Of a DNA stretch of 64,000 nucleotides, positions 31,857 to 45,029 are shown one piece after another (within the stretch, counting starts at the first letter, position 1; every line of letters begins with the position of its first letter). The position numbers and the translations under genes were made by a program. This DNA is from Polytrichum commune (Eukaryota > Streptophyta > Polytrichopsida > Polytrichales > Polytrichaceae), in NCBI GenBank assembly GCA_950295325.1, contig OX485806.1, positions 48,605,169-48,669,168 on the forward strand. The letters are read 5' to 3'. The notes under the pieces are model-generated. The model did not search any database, had not been told where the DNA came from, and saw nothing but the letters and a program-made list of their open reading frames with translations.

Positions 31857-34389
31857 TCAGTAAGGAAATAACTGCTTTCTTAATTGGTTATAGATGTCAA
31901 TGAAGGATCCAGATAAACATTTGATTTGAAGCGACTGTGGCTTTGGTGGAATTCTTACGCAATCTGCAAGAAAGAGAAGCAGTGAGGTCATTAATCCGAC
32001 TACATACCCTCCAGCTGCACCATATGTACAGCTCACTGGCCAAACCTGCCATTCAGCACATAATAGAATGTCCCATGTTAGTATCAGAGAACTCCACTAC
32101 CCTTTGGGTGTCAAAAAGATCATAACTGGATCAGGATGGTGAACAATATGATCAAATTAGCTGGGCAATTCACAAAGTTCCCTGCCAAAACAATGGAATG
32201 ATTAAATAAGAGGGATGACTTCACAATGTTGAGGTTAAAAAAATAATTCAGGAGTATATTGAAGATTCAAACTCTGCAACCGAAGATAAGAAAAGAAAAG
32301 AACTTCTGAATCCTTAAACTTAATAATCTGGACAACAATGTTGACAAAGCCAATGACACGTAGACCTTACTATAATGACCTATAAAATACCCTTAAGAAA
32401 GATAAAATATTTAGATAGAATGCTTGATGTTGGTCTCAACCTGCCAGGGTCGTTCCCAGTCAAGAGGCATTGGCCATGCTCCCATCCATGCACCTATTGC
32501 AGCTCCATGGGCTGGAACACAAATCGCCAATTCCAATGCCCCGCTTGGTCTAAACAATGTCCAGGTAGAAATTTGCTCTTTCAGAAAACATTGTGTCCAG
32601 ACCTCTTATTGAATGTAAATAAGCTATTTCAACTATCCCTAAACAATATGTCTACAACAAAAGCCAATCAGGAGATCAGCATATAGGTCGAGCACATAGT
32701 TGTCACATACATTTGTATTGGAGATAAAACTTGAGAAGCATGTATCAACCACTTTGCAAGCACAAAGATCACTTACATAGTGCAGAAATAAAGTCCCAAC
32801 AATTTCAGAAAGCCAGATCAAAGATGCTCTAGTCTACATTAGACAGGAGTACCAAGCACCCACACCATTCACCCATCTATCAGAAGTATCGAGATCAACT
32901 TTCTTAATTAAACATGACAACCACCCAACCGGTATCTGACATCAATTTCTGGATGTCAAGTAAAAGAGGATACCAAAAATGAAGAGCATATTCTGATGCA
33001 TATTTTGAAGCACTAGAACAGAAAAAGCAGCACATTTGGAGTAAAAAATCCTGAATGTCAAGTAGGATAGATATGAGAATATCTAGCTTCCACAGCAACC
33101 TACTTTGAGTTCCACATTAACCCACAAAAGTAACATTTTGTGAAATCATGAACAAAAGAATTGAAATTCATAATCATGCAAAGACTACAGCATCCATACA
33201 AGGATATGAAAACAACAAATGTATATGTGTGTGTGTGTGTGCCCACGTATGGGTGTGTGTGTGTATATATAAATATATGTCAGGCTATATACCTGGTAAA
33301 GGCAAAAACCTGCTGCCATTTTGACCATGAGCTCCCTAGAACTAGTGCTGCAGGAACTGCCTACTAGGAGAGAAACAGTAAGAAAACCCCATGAGCACAA
33401 TGCTATGGCAAGTACAACAAAAAAAGCGATTATGAACTGTCCAATAAGCACAATACAATGTCAACATAACAAGACATCAATGCCCCATATTTTGGAGTAA
33501 TCCCTCCACAAGTATACTAAACAGTTGAACTTCAAGTAGCAGTAAATTTTGGCAACCCACCACAAGTACTGACATGAGACAGGCCCAATGCCATGTTTGA
33601 GATGCAGATCTGCACTTCACATATCCATCTCAGTCAGATTGCAACCAATGTCTCTGAAAGTAGTGAAAAAGGTGCAAGAACATCCAGACTAATAACTTAC
33701 ATCAGCAGAAAAGTAGGCAGAAGTTACCCTTAATAACTCACATGCTTGATACCTCTCGCATTGCAGCCAAACACAAGTTATGGCAAAAAGGTCAACAGGT
33801 AACTACATAGAAAAGAATAGTAAACACTCAATAGAGTTGCAGTGAGACACAACACAACAGATTGAAGTGGTAGTTAATATATTATCAAATCGAAACACCC
33901 AGTAGTTTTGCCAACTCAAAAATAAGAGTCTCTTTTTTAAAAGCCAACTCGGTTTCACAACAAATTACAGGTAAAAGTGTCGCAGGAGTGCACAGACAAC
34001 CTTGTAGTTATGAATCTCAAGGTATCATAGGTTTGGACCAAAATTGGCCATGTTTCAGCTTTTAACATGTCCAAAACTGGACAAGTTTCCAACATTGACA
34101 TAATTGTGAACATGGGAATTATATCCAACATAGGCTTTGAATGAAAACTGCAAGAATCAAATGGACTACCATGCAAGTATATGAGTTATTCACCCAAGAA
34201 GAACTATATCAGATGTAGCAGGACGGATGGAAGCAAACCTATTAACCCAGAGAATTGTGACACAACCAATATGAGAAAAAATACTCACTCTAGAGAAGTA
34301 GGTGCACCAAATGCAAGACTAATAACAACTGCTGCTATCGCTCCTGGACACATCACAGTCAAATTAGTAGAGCTAGATTTCTTTTCCAT
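31857..34389 (-). CDS. PIGF: PIG-F, ER membrane subunit of GPI-anchor ethanolamine phosphate transferase
   Basis: PIG-F is a small multi-pass ER protein that stabilises the PIG-O and PIG-G (GPI7) catalytic subunits, which add ethanolamine phosphate to the second and third mannose of the GPI anchor. Exons (minus): from at most 34389 to 34289, 33609-33561, 33360-33293, 32549-32441, 32045-31857 (stop TGA 31859-31857). All junctions have GT/AG and matching phases. Joined, they read 'AVVISLAFGAPTSLE', 'TWHWACLMSVLVAVPAAL', 'LGSSWSKWQQVFAFTRPSG', 'AICVPAHGAAIGAWMGAWP', 'MPLDWERPWQVWP' and 'VSCTYGAAGGYVVGLM', the highly conserved PIG-F C-terminal two thirds. The first listed exon may start at an internal acceptor (near 34344) rather than the ATG at 34389. 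From that ATG the product is only 171 residues, short of the usual 220-240, so N-terminal exons are missing from this model. Confidence 0.88.
33221..33280. repeat. (TG)n / (TA)n compound microsatellite in a PIG-F intron
   Basis: Two TG tracts interrupted by 'gcccacgtatggg', then TATA-rich sequence, in the intron between 32549 and 33293. Confidence 0.9.
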
Positions 34390-35523
34390 TGTAAAGCATG
34401 TCATGTCATCCATATGTTGATGTCATCTTCACATCTCGTTGCTCACTTCTATTGCTTAGCATGTTCACCAGTAACATGATCATACTATTTCGGCTGGTTG
34501 AGAAATATGTCTCTCATCAGAACCATCTAGATGCATTCGAAGACAATATAATATACCAATATAAATATGAAGGTCCTGTATTTCCAAGAGGAAGATTTCA
34601 AAGTGTCATCTGATCATTTTACATCCACTTTGTGGTAACCTAATAAACATCACCAATACAAATTGCAGATTTCAGAAGGTGGCTGGCAATAGTCTGGGGT
34701 GGAGCAACAACCTGCAGGTAGGCTAAGGAGGCCGTAAAGAAGAGATTGCCAGACCTGCTCCACCAACCAGATCCTCTAATGTTAATTAATTTTAAAGTCA
34801 TCCTAGAATCCTGACCTGTCTCCATGCATGCATATAGAAAATGTATCTAGTAAGCAGAAACTGAACCGGTTGGAGAAGTAGCCTCTTAGTGCTGTGTTAA
34901 TATTCCAATATGGTTGCTCTGATACAATGAGCGCAACACTGTTTTGACACGTACTGGTTGAGCGTGTGAAGATAGGGCTATCATCAAGGTGTACGTCCCG
35001 ATTATTGTTGTCGAGCAATGCACCTGCGCAATAATCATTTATATCTCTTTAACATGTGAACAATGTTAGTGCATAATATGATGATTCTGTAGATCGAGAA
35101 GAAAAACGAGAAGTTAGTGGGAAGCGCATTTATTAGCAGAATCTTCAGGCTGAAAGTCACCTGTTCAAGAAAATAACATTTCATCCACACGGAATAGTTC
35201 ATACGACGTAATCTAGTAATCAGTAGAAAGCTTGTAGTACGCGGAACACTGAGTTGCATTTTCTCTGTAGAGATGCTAGGAAAAAATGTGGTTATTGATG
35301 ATCTACGCATGCATACATGATCGGTCTCACTAAAGTTCAACTATGATGATGTGCCATTTTCAGGAATGTCCACAAGATCATTCTCTATATAGTATAATAC
35401 TATATTGTCTCTAAACAAGTCGATAACAACGTGGTTGCCTATATAAAGTCTAAAAACACAGCCACTTCTGAAGTCTTGCCGGGTATCTATTGCACTGGAT
35501 AATAGATTTGCCACAAAACGCAC

Positions 35524-35682
35524 CAGAGCTATTCGAAGAGTCTCCACAGGATGTGTGATGATATTTAACCCGGCGAGAGCAGGAACCATCTTCACTCCTG
35601 CAACCACAGCAATCCCACACAAACAGTGCAGACAGACCGTTGTAGTTACACTGTAAGGTCTCTCTTCCTTGTATTGCCTCAT
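35524..35682 (-). CDS. Candidate 5' exon of the PIG-F gene
   Basis: A frame starting at an ATG at 35682 (or 35718) reads 'YSVTTTVCLHCLCGIAVVAG', with one hydrophobic segment, then 'THPVETLRIAL', before a GT (GTGCGT) at 35523. Length, one membrane segment and the 'P..TLR' pattern suit the PIG-F N-terminus, and it lies upstream on the same strand. I could not link it by phase to the exon near 34.3 kb. A further candidate piece ('NINTALRGYFSNR') lies at about 34860-34960. Confidence 0.35.
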
Positions 35683-35729
35683 TGCGTCCTTCACGCAACT
35701 GATTCTCAATCTTTGCAACTGTGAAGATA

Positions 35730-36870
35730 ATTCGACTCAAGTTTCAATACTCCACTTGACCACCTATTTGGAAGAATGCCTCCGTATCCATAGAATACAC
35801 ACAACTCGAGCATTCCCAGACACAAGAAATCTGAAGGGCTTCACTAATTATAATCTCGAAAACAACAGAGTGAATTTGAGAGGCAAAATCCCTAAGTGGG
35901 AGTCTAAAATAGCCCAGTAGTACTTATACCTAGTTTCACAGCTTAGGATAACGAAATCATGAAAGTAGCAGCACATTAATATCCGTGATGTGCCCAAGGG
36001 GCTAGAATTGCTATCTACCTGTACGATAAATGTTACAAACCTAGGCCATAGCACCCACACGTATGACTTGTGCATTGTAAAGACAAGTTTTGAATAGTTG
36101 GAAAAATCATTTAAAATAAATTTTATCATTTGAGTTTCTAAATCTACCCTAACTCTGAAACACCTTTTTTGAATTAAAGGCTTTGCAATGCTTCACCCAA
36201 CCATTGACAACAATATATGATTTAGGTAGTGGAAAACATAATACTAAATAATAATGGTATATTTATGTAGAATTTATGATTTGTATTGTTAAATATGTAC
36301 TAATTAAAAATTTGATGCCAAGATCTTTAATAAGTTATTTATATGAATATTGGCATACACCATGGGGTAGTGAAATTGTCTCCTACACTAATTCATAATA
36401 ATAATTTCATGTTTCATGATATTACGTGTATGAACTCAAATAAAAAGTGCATCATGGAATGTAATCTAATTTGAATGTTTGCTTTGAAATAAATATATAA
36501 AATAGAGTTGTACAAGATGAATATTAAACTACATCCATACAGTTGGGATCAACAACTCGTTGTTCTTTTGCATCAATTTTTTTATTAAAAAAAATTAATA
36601 CCAAATATGATTTTATTAATCTATCCATTGTAAATTTATTAATTGTATGTCACTGATGGGAACCACCATTGATTGCACACCTCACACATTCATCATGAGC
36701 AATTCGTGAGCCTTTGTATCTTGTGTACTCTAGGAGAATTCTTTCCCACATGAGATGGAATACATCCACCTTGGTAATTGTTCAATATCCCATATGTCAT
36801 TTCTTCTTTGGGCTTCTTTGAATTCTAGACCTACTTTTATCTACTAGAATAATCATAATTTTATATACCA
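35730..36870. other. No gene recognised
   Basis: Very AT-rich sequence. Upstream region of the PIG-F gene, so a promoter should lie in its left part, but I see no motif that I can defend. Confidence 0.4.
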
Positions 36871-36879
36871 ACGCTAGTG

Positions 36880-37640
36880 ATTTAGCTATTGGTGCAGATT
36901 TAATGCAATATAAGAAAATAATTACATATGAATCTCATATGTTGAATTGTGTTGAGCTAAATTATCAAGTACATGAGAATAAATTATTTGTAATGTTCCA
37001 TTCCCTAAAGGTTTGAAGACATAACCTATTAAAGATAAAACTTAAGATTGAAACAAACCATCAATCTTTGAGATATTTATTAACCCAACCTAATTTGAGT
37101 AAAAAGGCAGTGTAAGTGGATGGAATTGTTACAATTGTTTGATTTTGATATAGAATATGTTAAAGGTAAAAAAATGCGGTTGTTGATGCTTTTTCTAGAA
37201 GATTGCTAGCAAATGCTATCTCGTGTATAAGAAAGTCTTTGATAGTTGACATTAAAATGCAATATGCTATTGATATTTTTTACAACTTTCATTTAAAAAC
37301 TTGTCTAAAGAAGCTAGGACCGTGGATAAAATTCATAAATATAAATTTGAAAATTTGAAAAACGAGGTTTTATATTATAATGTTAGAATATTTGTTCCCA
37401 AGTTTGGAGAACATAGACTCCACATTATAAATAATCTTCATGATATTTCAATAGTTGGCCATTCAAGTTTTCAAACAACTTGTATGGCAGTCAAACGTCA
37501 TTATTGTTGGCCAAGGATCAAAAGAATGATGTTAAATAACAAGTTGAAAAATGTTTAAAATGTTTAAATTGTTTAAAATCACAACAAGTGAAAAACCTTG
37601 GATTGTTACAACCATTTGGTGTGCGTAACCCGAAACTTGA
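36880..37640 (+). pseudogene. Ty3/gypsy pol relic: RNase H end and integrase H2C2 finger
   Basis: Joined across stops, the plus strand reads 'MQYKKIITYESHMLNCVELN' and 'YQVHENKLFVMFHSLK' (gypsy RNase H), 'ETNHQSLRYLLTQPNLSKKA', 'DFDIEYVKGKKNAVVDAFSR', then from 37301 a zinc-finger region 'NNLHDISIVGHSSFQTTCMA' and 'VKRHYCWPRIK' with 'KCLNCLKSQQVKN' (H-H-C-C). The conserved second His-containing context and CxxC are recognisable. Several stops and frame changes show it is dead. It is not continuous with the 57-64 kb gypsy element and belongs to another lineage. Confidence 0.7.
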
Positions 37641-37649
37641 ATCAATCCG

Positions 37650-40600
37650 TATAGATGGATTGATTTTAGACAACTACACATTTAGTGCACCGGAGATCAT
37701 TCCAAATTGAGAATACATGCACTAGAGTTAAACAACTCTAGATGAGGTGCACTGGATTTCGACCATTCTAGATTAAAAACATGTACACAAGAGTTGGACA
37801 ACTCTAGACAAGGTGCATTGAAGATAAACCACTCGAGATTTAGAAAGTAAAACACTTAAAGATCTATGGACTAGATTTGATCCTGAAATAAAAATAAAAT
37901 ACTAGAGATAGGCTACAAGTTCTTATGATGAAGGAACTTAAAATATAAGGCTCGGGAGAGAGGAGGTGGAAATTCTCATTTGTTGAGATGTCTTCTCTAT
38001 TGTTGGGTGGTTGAGCTTAGACCAAAAGATTGTTGGTCTACACTTGTACTTAGATGTCATTGAGAAAATAAATTGAGTTTGTTCAACTCACCACTATATT
38101 GATGGTTGATTGTTGAAGTATTATGAAAATTGGTAGCAAAGTTGTGGGAGGTTTGTTATGGTTATATTATTGGACAAACAGAAAACCAATGGATTTCCTT
38201 CTCATGGCTACAACGCACATGTATGGAATACCACTTTGTTAGTCTACAAATAACATACAAGTTATACTCTCTACTAATTCCATGTGGGTCTTTTGATATA
38301 GTTGATCACACAAAACCGTGCTAAAAATATTCTAAATGATGACGATATGAATTTAATCATCCTTGTCATAAACAGAACAAACATATTGCCTTTTGGAGGT
38401 GACGGTCTTGGTTTTCTAGAAAGATTGTATGCTCCATACAAATGGTATGGGTTGTAATGTAAAATAAAATTTGGCAAGGTATTGGGACACAATTTATTTT
38501 TGTTGTAGACTACGAGCACATTGACTTTGTTTTTTGTGCCTTTTAGAAATCCATGATTATTTTTATGTACTTATATGGATTTAAGAGCATGGTAATGCAA
38601 ATTCCAAGATGTTAGACTTAAAATGACAACCATGTAGATTGCTAAAAATATCTTGAATGCCCAGCCACAAGGATGAAACAATACCAAGGGCAAAAAGGTC
38701 CAAAACAAGCCTATGTGCTTTGATTATGACTTGGAATGCCATTTTTGTGGAAATACACCAAGCCTTAAGATAAGCAAGTTGGAGGAGGCTTTGATTGTGG
38801 AAATAAATTGTGCTAGGCAAATTTGCAAATTCCTATTTCAATGGTATGAAACTAATAAGAAGGTATCCATGCTAATGGATACATGTCCAACCCATTAATT
38901 CGGTGATACCCAAGGTAGTGGAGTCATTCGGGTTGGTGGCAGTGGCATGAATGTGCCAAAATCTTGCGAGGTGAATATGGTGGAGGGAAGTTTCATGGTG
39001 TGTGATATGGATGGAATAAACCTCCTTTCAAGGAAGAATTTTCATAACACAAGGTGGCATTTATCATTCAATAATAAAATCTATAACAAAATTACAATTA
39101 ACTAAAAAAGGTTTGTATGCATAGTACTTAGGTTAAAGAAACCTAGATTATTAGTTCTTAGGTGATTTGTTTTATAAAAATATATGTAACATACATGAAC
39201 AAATATCCCAAGAGAAAAATCAAAATTTTGTTGAGAAATTTTTGTGAAGAATGCCAACAACAGTCAAATTGTTGTATAGACTTTAGAGAAACCTTACGTT
39301 ATTTGCCTAACAGAAAAATTATCCCACCATGCCAAATAGTGAGACTAATTTGTTCACAACATATGATATTTCATCCATCAAAATAAACCCTTAAGGAAAG
39401 AGGAAATACCTCCTTGAAAACCGTAATGGAACTCATTTCCACCCCTTCCCTCCATATGTTGTATGACAAACAAAAGTGTGTGAACATTAAAGGGTGTGTT
39501 TGGTGTGAGGGCCACACCACCACCTTTATTGTTAAGTTGGCCACATATGTTGAGTGTTGCAGCTTGTTGCTCATGGCATTGCTTCTCGAGGTACTTACAT
39601 GACATACCATATTCATGTTTATTGTTCGTGTTTCATTGTGATAATGTGTTGTCTAAGGTTTAGGCCTAAATGCATTTGTGTGATTGTTGAGACACTCTCA
39701 TGACCACATGCATTTGCAACAATAAAATGTTTCAAATAAACCATCTTTTTCCAAGGTCTAAGCTCAAGCCCATGCATGTAGATTTTTCCACCTTTTATAT
39801 TTGTTATTACTCATTGCTCAGTGGGAATTTGAGCGTTCATTAACGCAAATAGTTTTTGGAAGTCATAGCCATAAATTTATAGTGGTATAATTTGTGTTTG
39901 CGGGCCTCGTGTTTCATGATAATTATGCAGGTGGTAAGGTGGTGTGGTTAGAATGTGAGTGTTGTTTCTCTCTTGGTTTGGTGCTCAAAACCTATGCAAG
40001 TAGGGTTTTCCATTATCAACATCTTGTATTACTCGTTGTTCAACGGGTCTTCAAGCCTTTGTAACGCACGTGCCAAAATATGCTATGCATTTTCCTTTGA
40101 CTTGATGTATCCTATACACGATAATACATTTTCACATTGTTGGTTCTCCTTGATTTGAATTTTAACCATGAGAATGACATATCAACCATCTTCTAAGTTG
40201 TATGCATTGGATAACAATGATGTGGAATGTTTAGTAGAATTTATTTATACTTGAAGTTTAATTGTCTGTGTGGTTGCTAGACCTTATTGTTCATATTATA
40301 ATAATTTGTGACAAATGTATACATCTCATCAATAAATGTATATCAATACCAAAATTATAATTGCCATATTTTGGCATTCTATCATTTACATATTTTATAA
40401 TGGAAGTTTGAGAAATGTCTATTTTACTTCTAGTTTTACTCTCAAAAAATTTAATCCTTTATATATATATATATATATATGGTTATTAATAAAAAAACCT
40501 TAAGATGCCATCCCATCAAAAGGCTTGAAATTCCATATTATTTAAATATAAAATCCTCTAAATGTAGGCCAAAATACTAATATTCCTTTAAATATGTTGG

Positions 40601-40940
40601 AATTTGCATTCATATGCAACATTTTAAACTTGGTCAGCCCCGAAGCTTACAAAACGTGAAAAATTAATCTACAACTAATTCTAAATCGACCACTTAGATG
40701 ATTCCTCAATAGAAATTGTTTTATGCAAACATTTGACTAGGTACCAATTGATTTCCATGTTAATTACTAAGTTGCAGTCAACAATGGTGTTCAATGCACA
40801 AAGCAATCGATTGCATTGTGTGCACTTAGGATACCATGTCTGTTGGCCCATGAAGGATTACATCCTAAGGGTGGTTTCCAAGGGTATCTTGGGGAGGTCA
40901 CTTCTTGTTATATTTTGTGACCGCATGCATTAAATGCGTA
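37650..40940. other. No gene recognised; short 'acaactctaga' repeats and (AT)n
   Basis: 37.66-37.86 kb has repeated 'gttgaacaactctaga.aaggtgca' units at 60-70 bp spacing. An (AT)n tract lies at about 40458-40481. The rest is AT-rich without recognised coding sequence. Confidence 0.45.
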
Positions 40941-40943
40941 TTT

Positions 40944-41367
40944 GTTTGGGGCACGGGGAGGTCACTCCATTGTCAAGTTGAAAACCACGTGCGAACAAAG
41001 TTTGCTACCCCTATATTATATGCCATAGATAATTTTAAATTTTATGATATTTTAATATATATACATATCCATTGATAATATCTTTTGTATATTTTTTTGA
41101 AATTTTTAGTGATCTCCATTTTTTCTAGTAATTTGTTTAAGTCAATTATGCGTCATTCTAGTTAGAAACGGTATGTTTTCTAGAAAAAACAAATTATCAA
41201 ATTTGGTTATCAATTTTTACTATGTAATAGATACCAAGTATATGTACTCATAATTTTTTTGATAAAAATTTGACCCATTTTGTTGATGCAACTTAGAGAA
41301 AATAGATTTTTTTTGTTTGCACGTGGTTTTCAACTTGACAATGGAGTGACCTCCCCGTGGTTTGGGG
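40944..41367. mobile_element. Complete MITE, 408 bp, 48-bp terminal inverted repeats, 8-bp target duplication
   Basis: The element spans 40952-41359. Its ends (40952-40999 and 41312-41359) are inverted copies over 48 bp with one mismatch; each begins CACGGGGAGGTCACTCCATT. Flanking direct repeats GTTTGGGG at 40944-40951 and 41360-41367 are identical. The inside is AT-rich and non-coding. Long TIRs plus an 8-bp target duplication point to a non-autonomous DNA transposon, perhaps hAT-related by duplication length. The terminal bases are not a classic hAT end. Confidence 0.9.
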
Positions 41368-41369
41368 GT

Positions 41370-42160
41370 TATTTACCTAGTAATTTTAATTAAAAAAAAT
41401 TGTAAAAAAAAAAAACTTGGTCTTAATTTCTAGCACCCTATAGGTAATTCTAAGTCAAAATGTAGCCTAATTCTCGGCACACTATAATACTTATAAAACT
41501 TAGGCATATATTCATATGGACATTAAAGGTTTTAGGGTAAGTGTTTTACGTGGACATATGCAATATACATGAGCATATTTAGACCAAACTAAAGAGAAAC
41601 ATAAAACAAACGAGCACAACAATTGAGTAACCATTCAAATCACAAAAATCAAAAAGATCAAAGCAAAACAAAAATCTAGTGCCTCAAAATGTATTACAAC
41701 TATGGTAGGTGTTCAAAAACACTATGATACTATCAAATGATCATTTCTCACCTTTCATTTACTTCTTTGTACAAAAAAAATAACACATTTGAAGTATCAT
41801 GAACAAAATATGGTTTGGTTTGTGTTTAAAAAGATTTGGAGTAGATAGCACTTGCACATATATCCTAGAACATCAAATGAATAAAAGTAAAAATATAGCA
41901 GACACATAACAACATACTCCTGGAAGCCTTACCACCAAAGTTAGCATTATGTTGAACTACCTCCAAAAAATGTTGACGGTCGTCATTTTCCTCTCCTACA
42001 CATCCATAATCAAACTAAAAATACAATATAACTAGACACTAACATTTTCTAGTGAAATAAAAAATATGTATAAAATAATCATCAAGCATGTGTATACTTT
42101 ACTCCAATACAATCATGCAATCACAACAAATAGCTAATCACATAGTCTTTACCTTAATAC
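41370..42160. other. No gene recognised
   Basis: AT-rich, with adenine runs and no supported feature. Confidence 0.4.
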
Positions 42161-42171
42161 TTATAATACTT

Positions 42172-44480
42172 TCATTTATCTTGTTTGTTTGAATTATTTA
42201 GCCATGTAATTTTTGAAAACAAAGCATTTTTGTAGTCTCCATCTTTTGATAGAAAAGGGGTAACCGTTGAGTTGAGAGACCAAGGTTGACTTGTACATCT
42301 GGTTACGTTGTATTCCACATGGGGAATATTTTTTTCTAGGTTTGGAGTTTCACCACCCTCATGTCTTTCCATTTCTAACATAACTTCCGACAAGGCAACC
42401 CTGGTCTCATTTTATGGAAAGAAAAAGGGTCCGCCATGTCTTCATCGACTATTTCTTCTTCCAAGTTTGGTACTAGGTTTTCAATACCCCTTTCTTCCAC
42501 TACATTCACTTATGTCTCCCTTCAAATTTCTCCAAAGACCTCTAAATCCCTGTCATCTCTTGTGACAAATCATTATCCAACAACAAATGCAAGGTGTTTG
42601 GGATCGACCTTTTCCAAAGTCCATGGAATGTGGAACCAAATTTTTGTATATGAAGGCGCCATGTTGAGGATTTAGAGAAATTCTTGAGCCTCTTTAAATC
42701 CCTTTTCTAAAGTTAATACTACCATGTCATCCGTAGAAATCTGACTGTAGTCATCGAGATTGCATCTTACTTTAGATCCTACAATGGATCCAAAACTCCT
42801 AGACATTCTCCATTTTATTATGGACACACCTAAATTCCAGGCCATTATCTTAATACTCTAAAACCGCTTCGAAATTTACAATATTAACCATGTTTACCAT
42901 TTCATAGAAATTGTATGCACGTTTAAGACCTAGCATGCCACTTATTTTAGAGAAAATCATTTCACAAGCATCACTGCCAATAAGATGGAGTGGCACAAGA
43001 AAGTGTGAGTATCAATTTCTAGAATGACAAATCAACAATACAACGAAGTTGCGTGATCATTAGACATCCACGAATCTCACAAAATTTTCTTGTAATGTAG
43101 GTTTCTTAGAGTTTCTCTGCACAACATGATTTCTATACTTGAACCAAAATTTCCACAAATGGAAAAAAACCCTTGCCCACTAATACCAATCTGGACCTTA
43201 GATCATGCCTAGTGGACATGAAAATATCTATGTTATATCCACAAATTTGCAAATACATCTCAGTGCCAAATGTATGTATTTGATGTACCTCATGGTTTGC
43301 TCAGAGGAGCGCCAACAATGTGTGGTCTTCAACTGACAAAACCTCTATGCGAACGCCCAATTTTGCTGATCACTTCTTTGCACATCTTCCAGCTTAAGAC
43401 CATGTTCATCATAAGTATATTTGCTATGAATCAACCCCAAACTTTCCAAGGCACACATATCACCTCCGAGCTACAACACATGAATTGGAGAATCTAGAGG
43501 GTTCACAAGTTTTTTGCCGTTGTGGACAAAATCATGATCGTGCAAACCAGACACTTTTCATATTGGGCCAACTTGCTTAGTCCACCTTTAGCCTAGTTTT
43601 TTCACTAGATCAATAATATTCCAATATTAATTGTCAACTTCTAGAATCTCCATCACTAAAATGGCCCACTATCGGTCAAACAATCTCTTTGCATTTTTCT
43701 TCCCACAACCAATCAATGGGCTCCAATTGTTTTCTCACCCACCCACTTTTACATCACAAGAACAACACATGGTAAACTTACATGCAAAGGATTGACAACA
43801 ATCACTTGAGCAAATCCACCAATTATGTCATTACAGAAGGTTTCAAGAATCCTATTGTACCATGATTCTCCCATGCCCACTGCCGGTTTGCAAATGCTAA
43901 TACTAATAAATTCAAAGCTAGGTCCACAGAAACTGGCTAATGTATCCCATTTCTACTCGTATGTTATCCTAGCTTTGACCTTCATTTTGTCTTCCGCTAA
44001 GATGGCAAATACCGGCCCAAGTATGTTGTGAGACTTTTTGGCATCCTTGTTCTATTCCCTAAAGATTGGTTTGGCCTCCTTCTCTTGCCACTTAAGAGTG
44101 TTTTGCTTAGATTTTTTTAATCATGGATTGCCTTCTCATGTTTGGTGTTTCCAAGATGATTGCGCAAGATGGCCTCCAAATCTTTTTTTGGTTGGCAAAG
44201 TTGGAATAAATCATTGCAATAAACACATTTAATGATAAACCAAAAGCATCTAGGATTATCAACCTCTGGGTCATCGATTATGAGGAATGGTTGGTTGTTG
44301 TCTTCAACATCTACATTCATGTTCTCAAAAATATCGACACCCTCCTGAATTACTCGATGATGATTGGCCACCGTAAGTATGGTTGGCTTGCCCTTTGCTG
44401 CAAATTGAGGGTGGTGAAACCAATCTACACCCTTCCTTCTATACCAATTGCGGATGTGTTGGACGTTCATAATGTATGAT
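42172..44480 (-). pseudogene. Relic of an unclassified ORF with a C2H2-type zinc motif
   Basis: The best-preserved part is 44117-44470 (117 residues): 'NVQHIRNWYRRKGVDWFHHP', 'GKPTILTVANHHRVIQEG', and a C-x2-C-x19-H-x5-H motif (Cys82, Cys85, His105, His111; 'KCVYCNDLFQL' and 'LRNHLGNTKHEKAI'). The same frame goes on beyond a stop as 'KTLLSGKRRRPNQSLG' and later 'LANRQ/FANRQWAWENHG', with more stops, down to conserved-looking pieces at 42172-42600. It looks like a long repeated-element ORF that has decayed. The zinc motif resembles those of BED or U1-type fingers found in transposase-derived proteins. I cannot name the family. Confidence 0.4.
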
Positions 44481-45029
44481 TTTTTTAAGTATGAGAAAAT
44501 ATTGACACTCTGTCTTTTGGATGCACGCCAATCCTGCCACCAAAATCCTTATTGCATTCACAACAATACAAAATGACAACGACCTCATTGTCATTGTCCT
44601 AGGACCTTAAGGTTCATTCGTGATCTTCTAAGGATGTATGTTGCAATTTTTTATGGAATTTCTCCTCCTTGTTTAGATATTTTTTTATTGGAGCTTTGCT
44701 GGTAAAATTTGTTTTTAGAGGATTTTTTCAAATCCTTTTCGTCTACGCCCAACCCACTCATTTTGGAACACAACACTATATTCGATGAATTTGCAAGAAT
44801 TATGTCAAGTTCCTCGACACTAATCTCCAAATCTATATCATGAAAGATGTTTTTTTGGCTTGAATAAAAAACATGTGCATCTTTTCCACTCATTGCCACT
44901 TTGAAGGCTCGTCTCCATCATCTTCAACAAGAATGAGGTACACGTCTTTTTGAACAATATTTGAATACTCAAACTTCACACCAATCCTACATCCTTCCTC
45001 CAAATTTCAAAAACTGACCATACAACCAC

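Noticed and set aside
34287-34389. ATG at 34389 as the certain start of PIG-F
   Set aside because: It would give a protein about 60 residues shorter than the family, and a good acceptor-like sequence (branch-like 'ctaat', then 'tgtgtccag') lies inside this frame.
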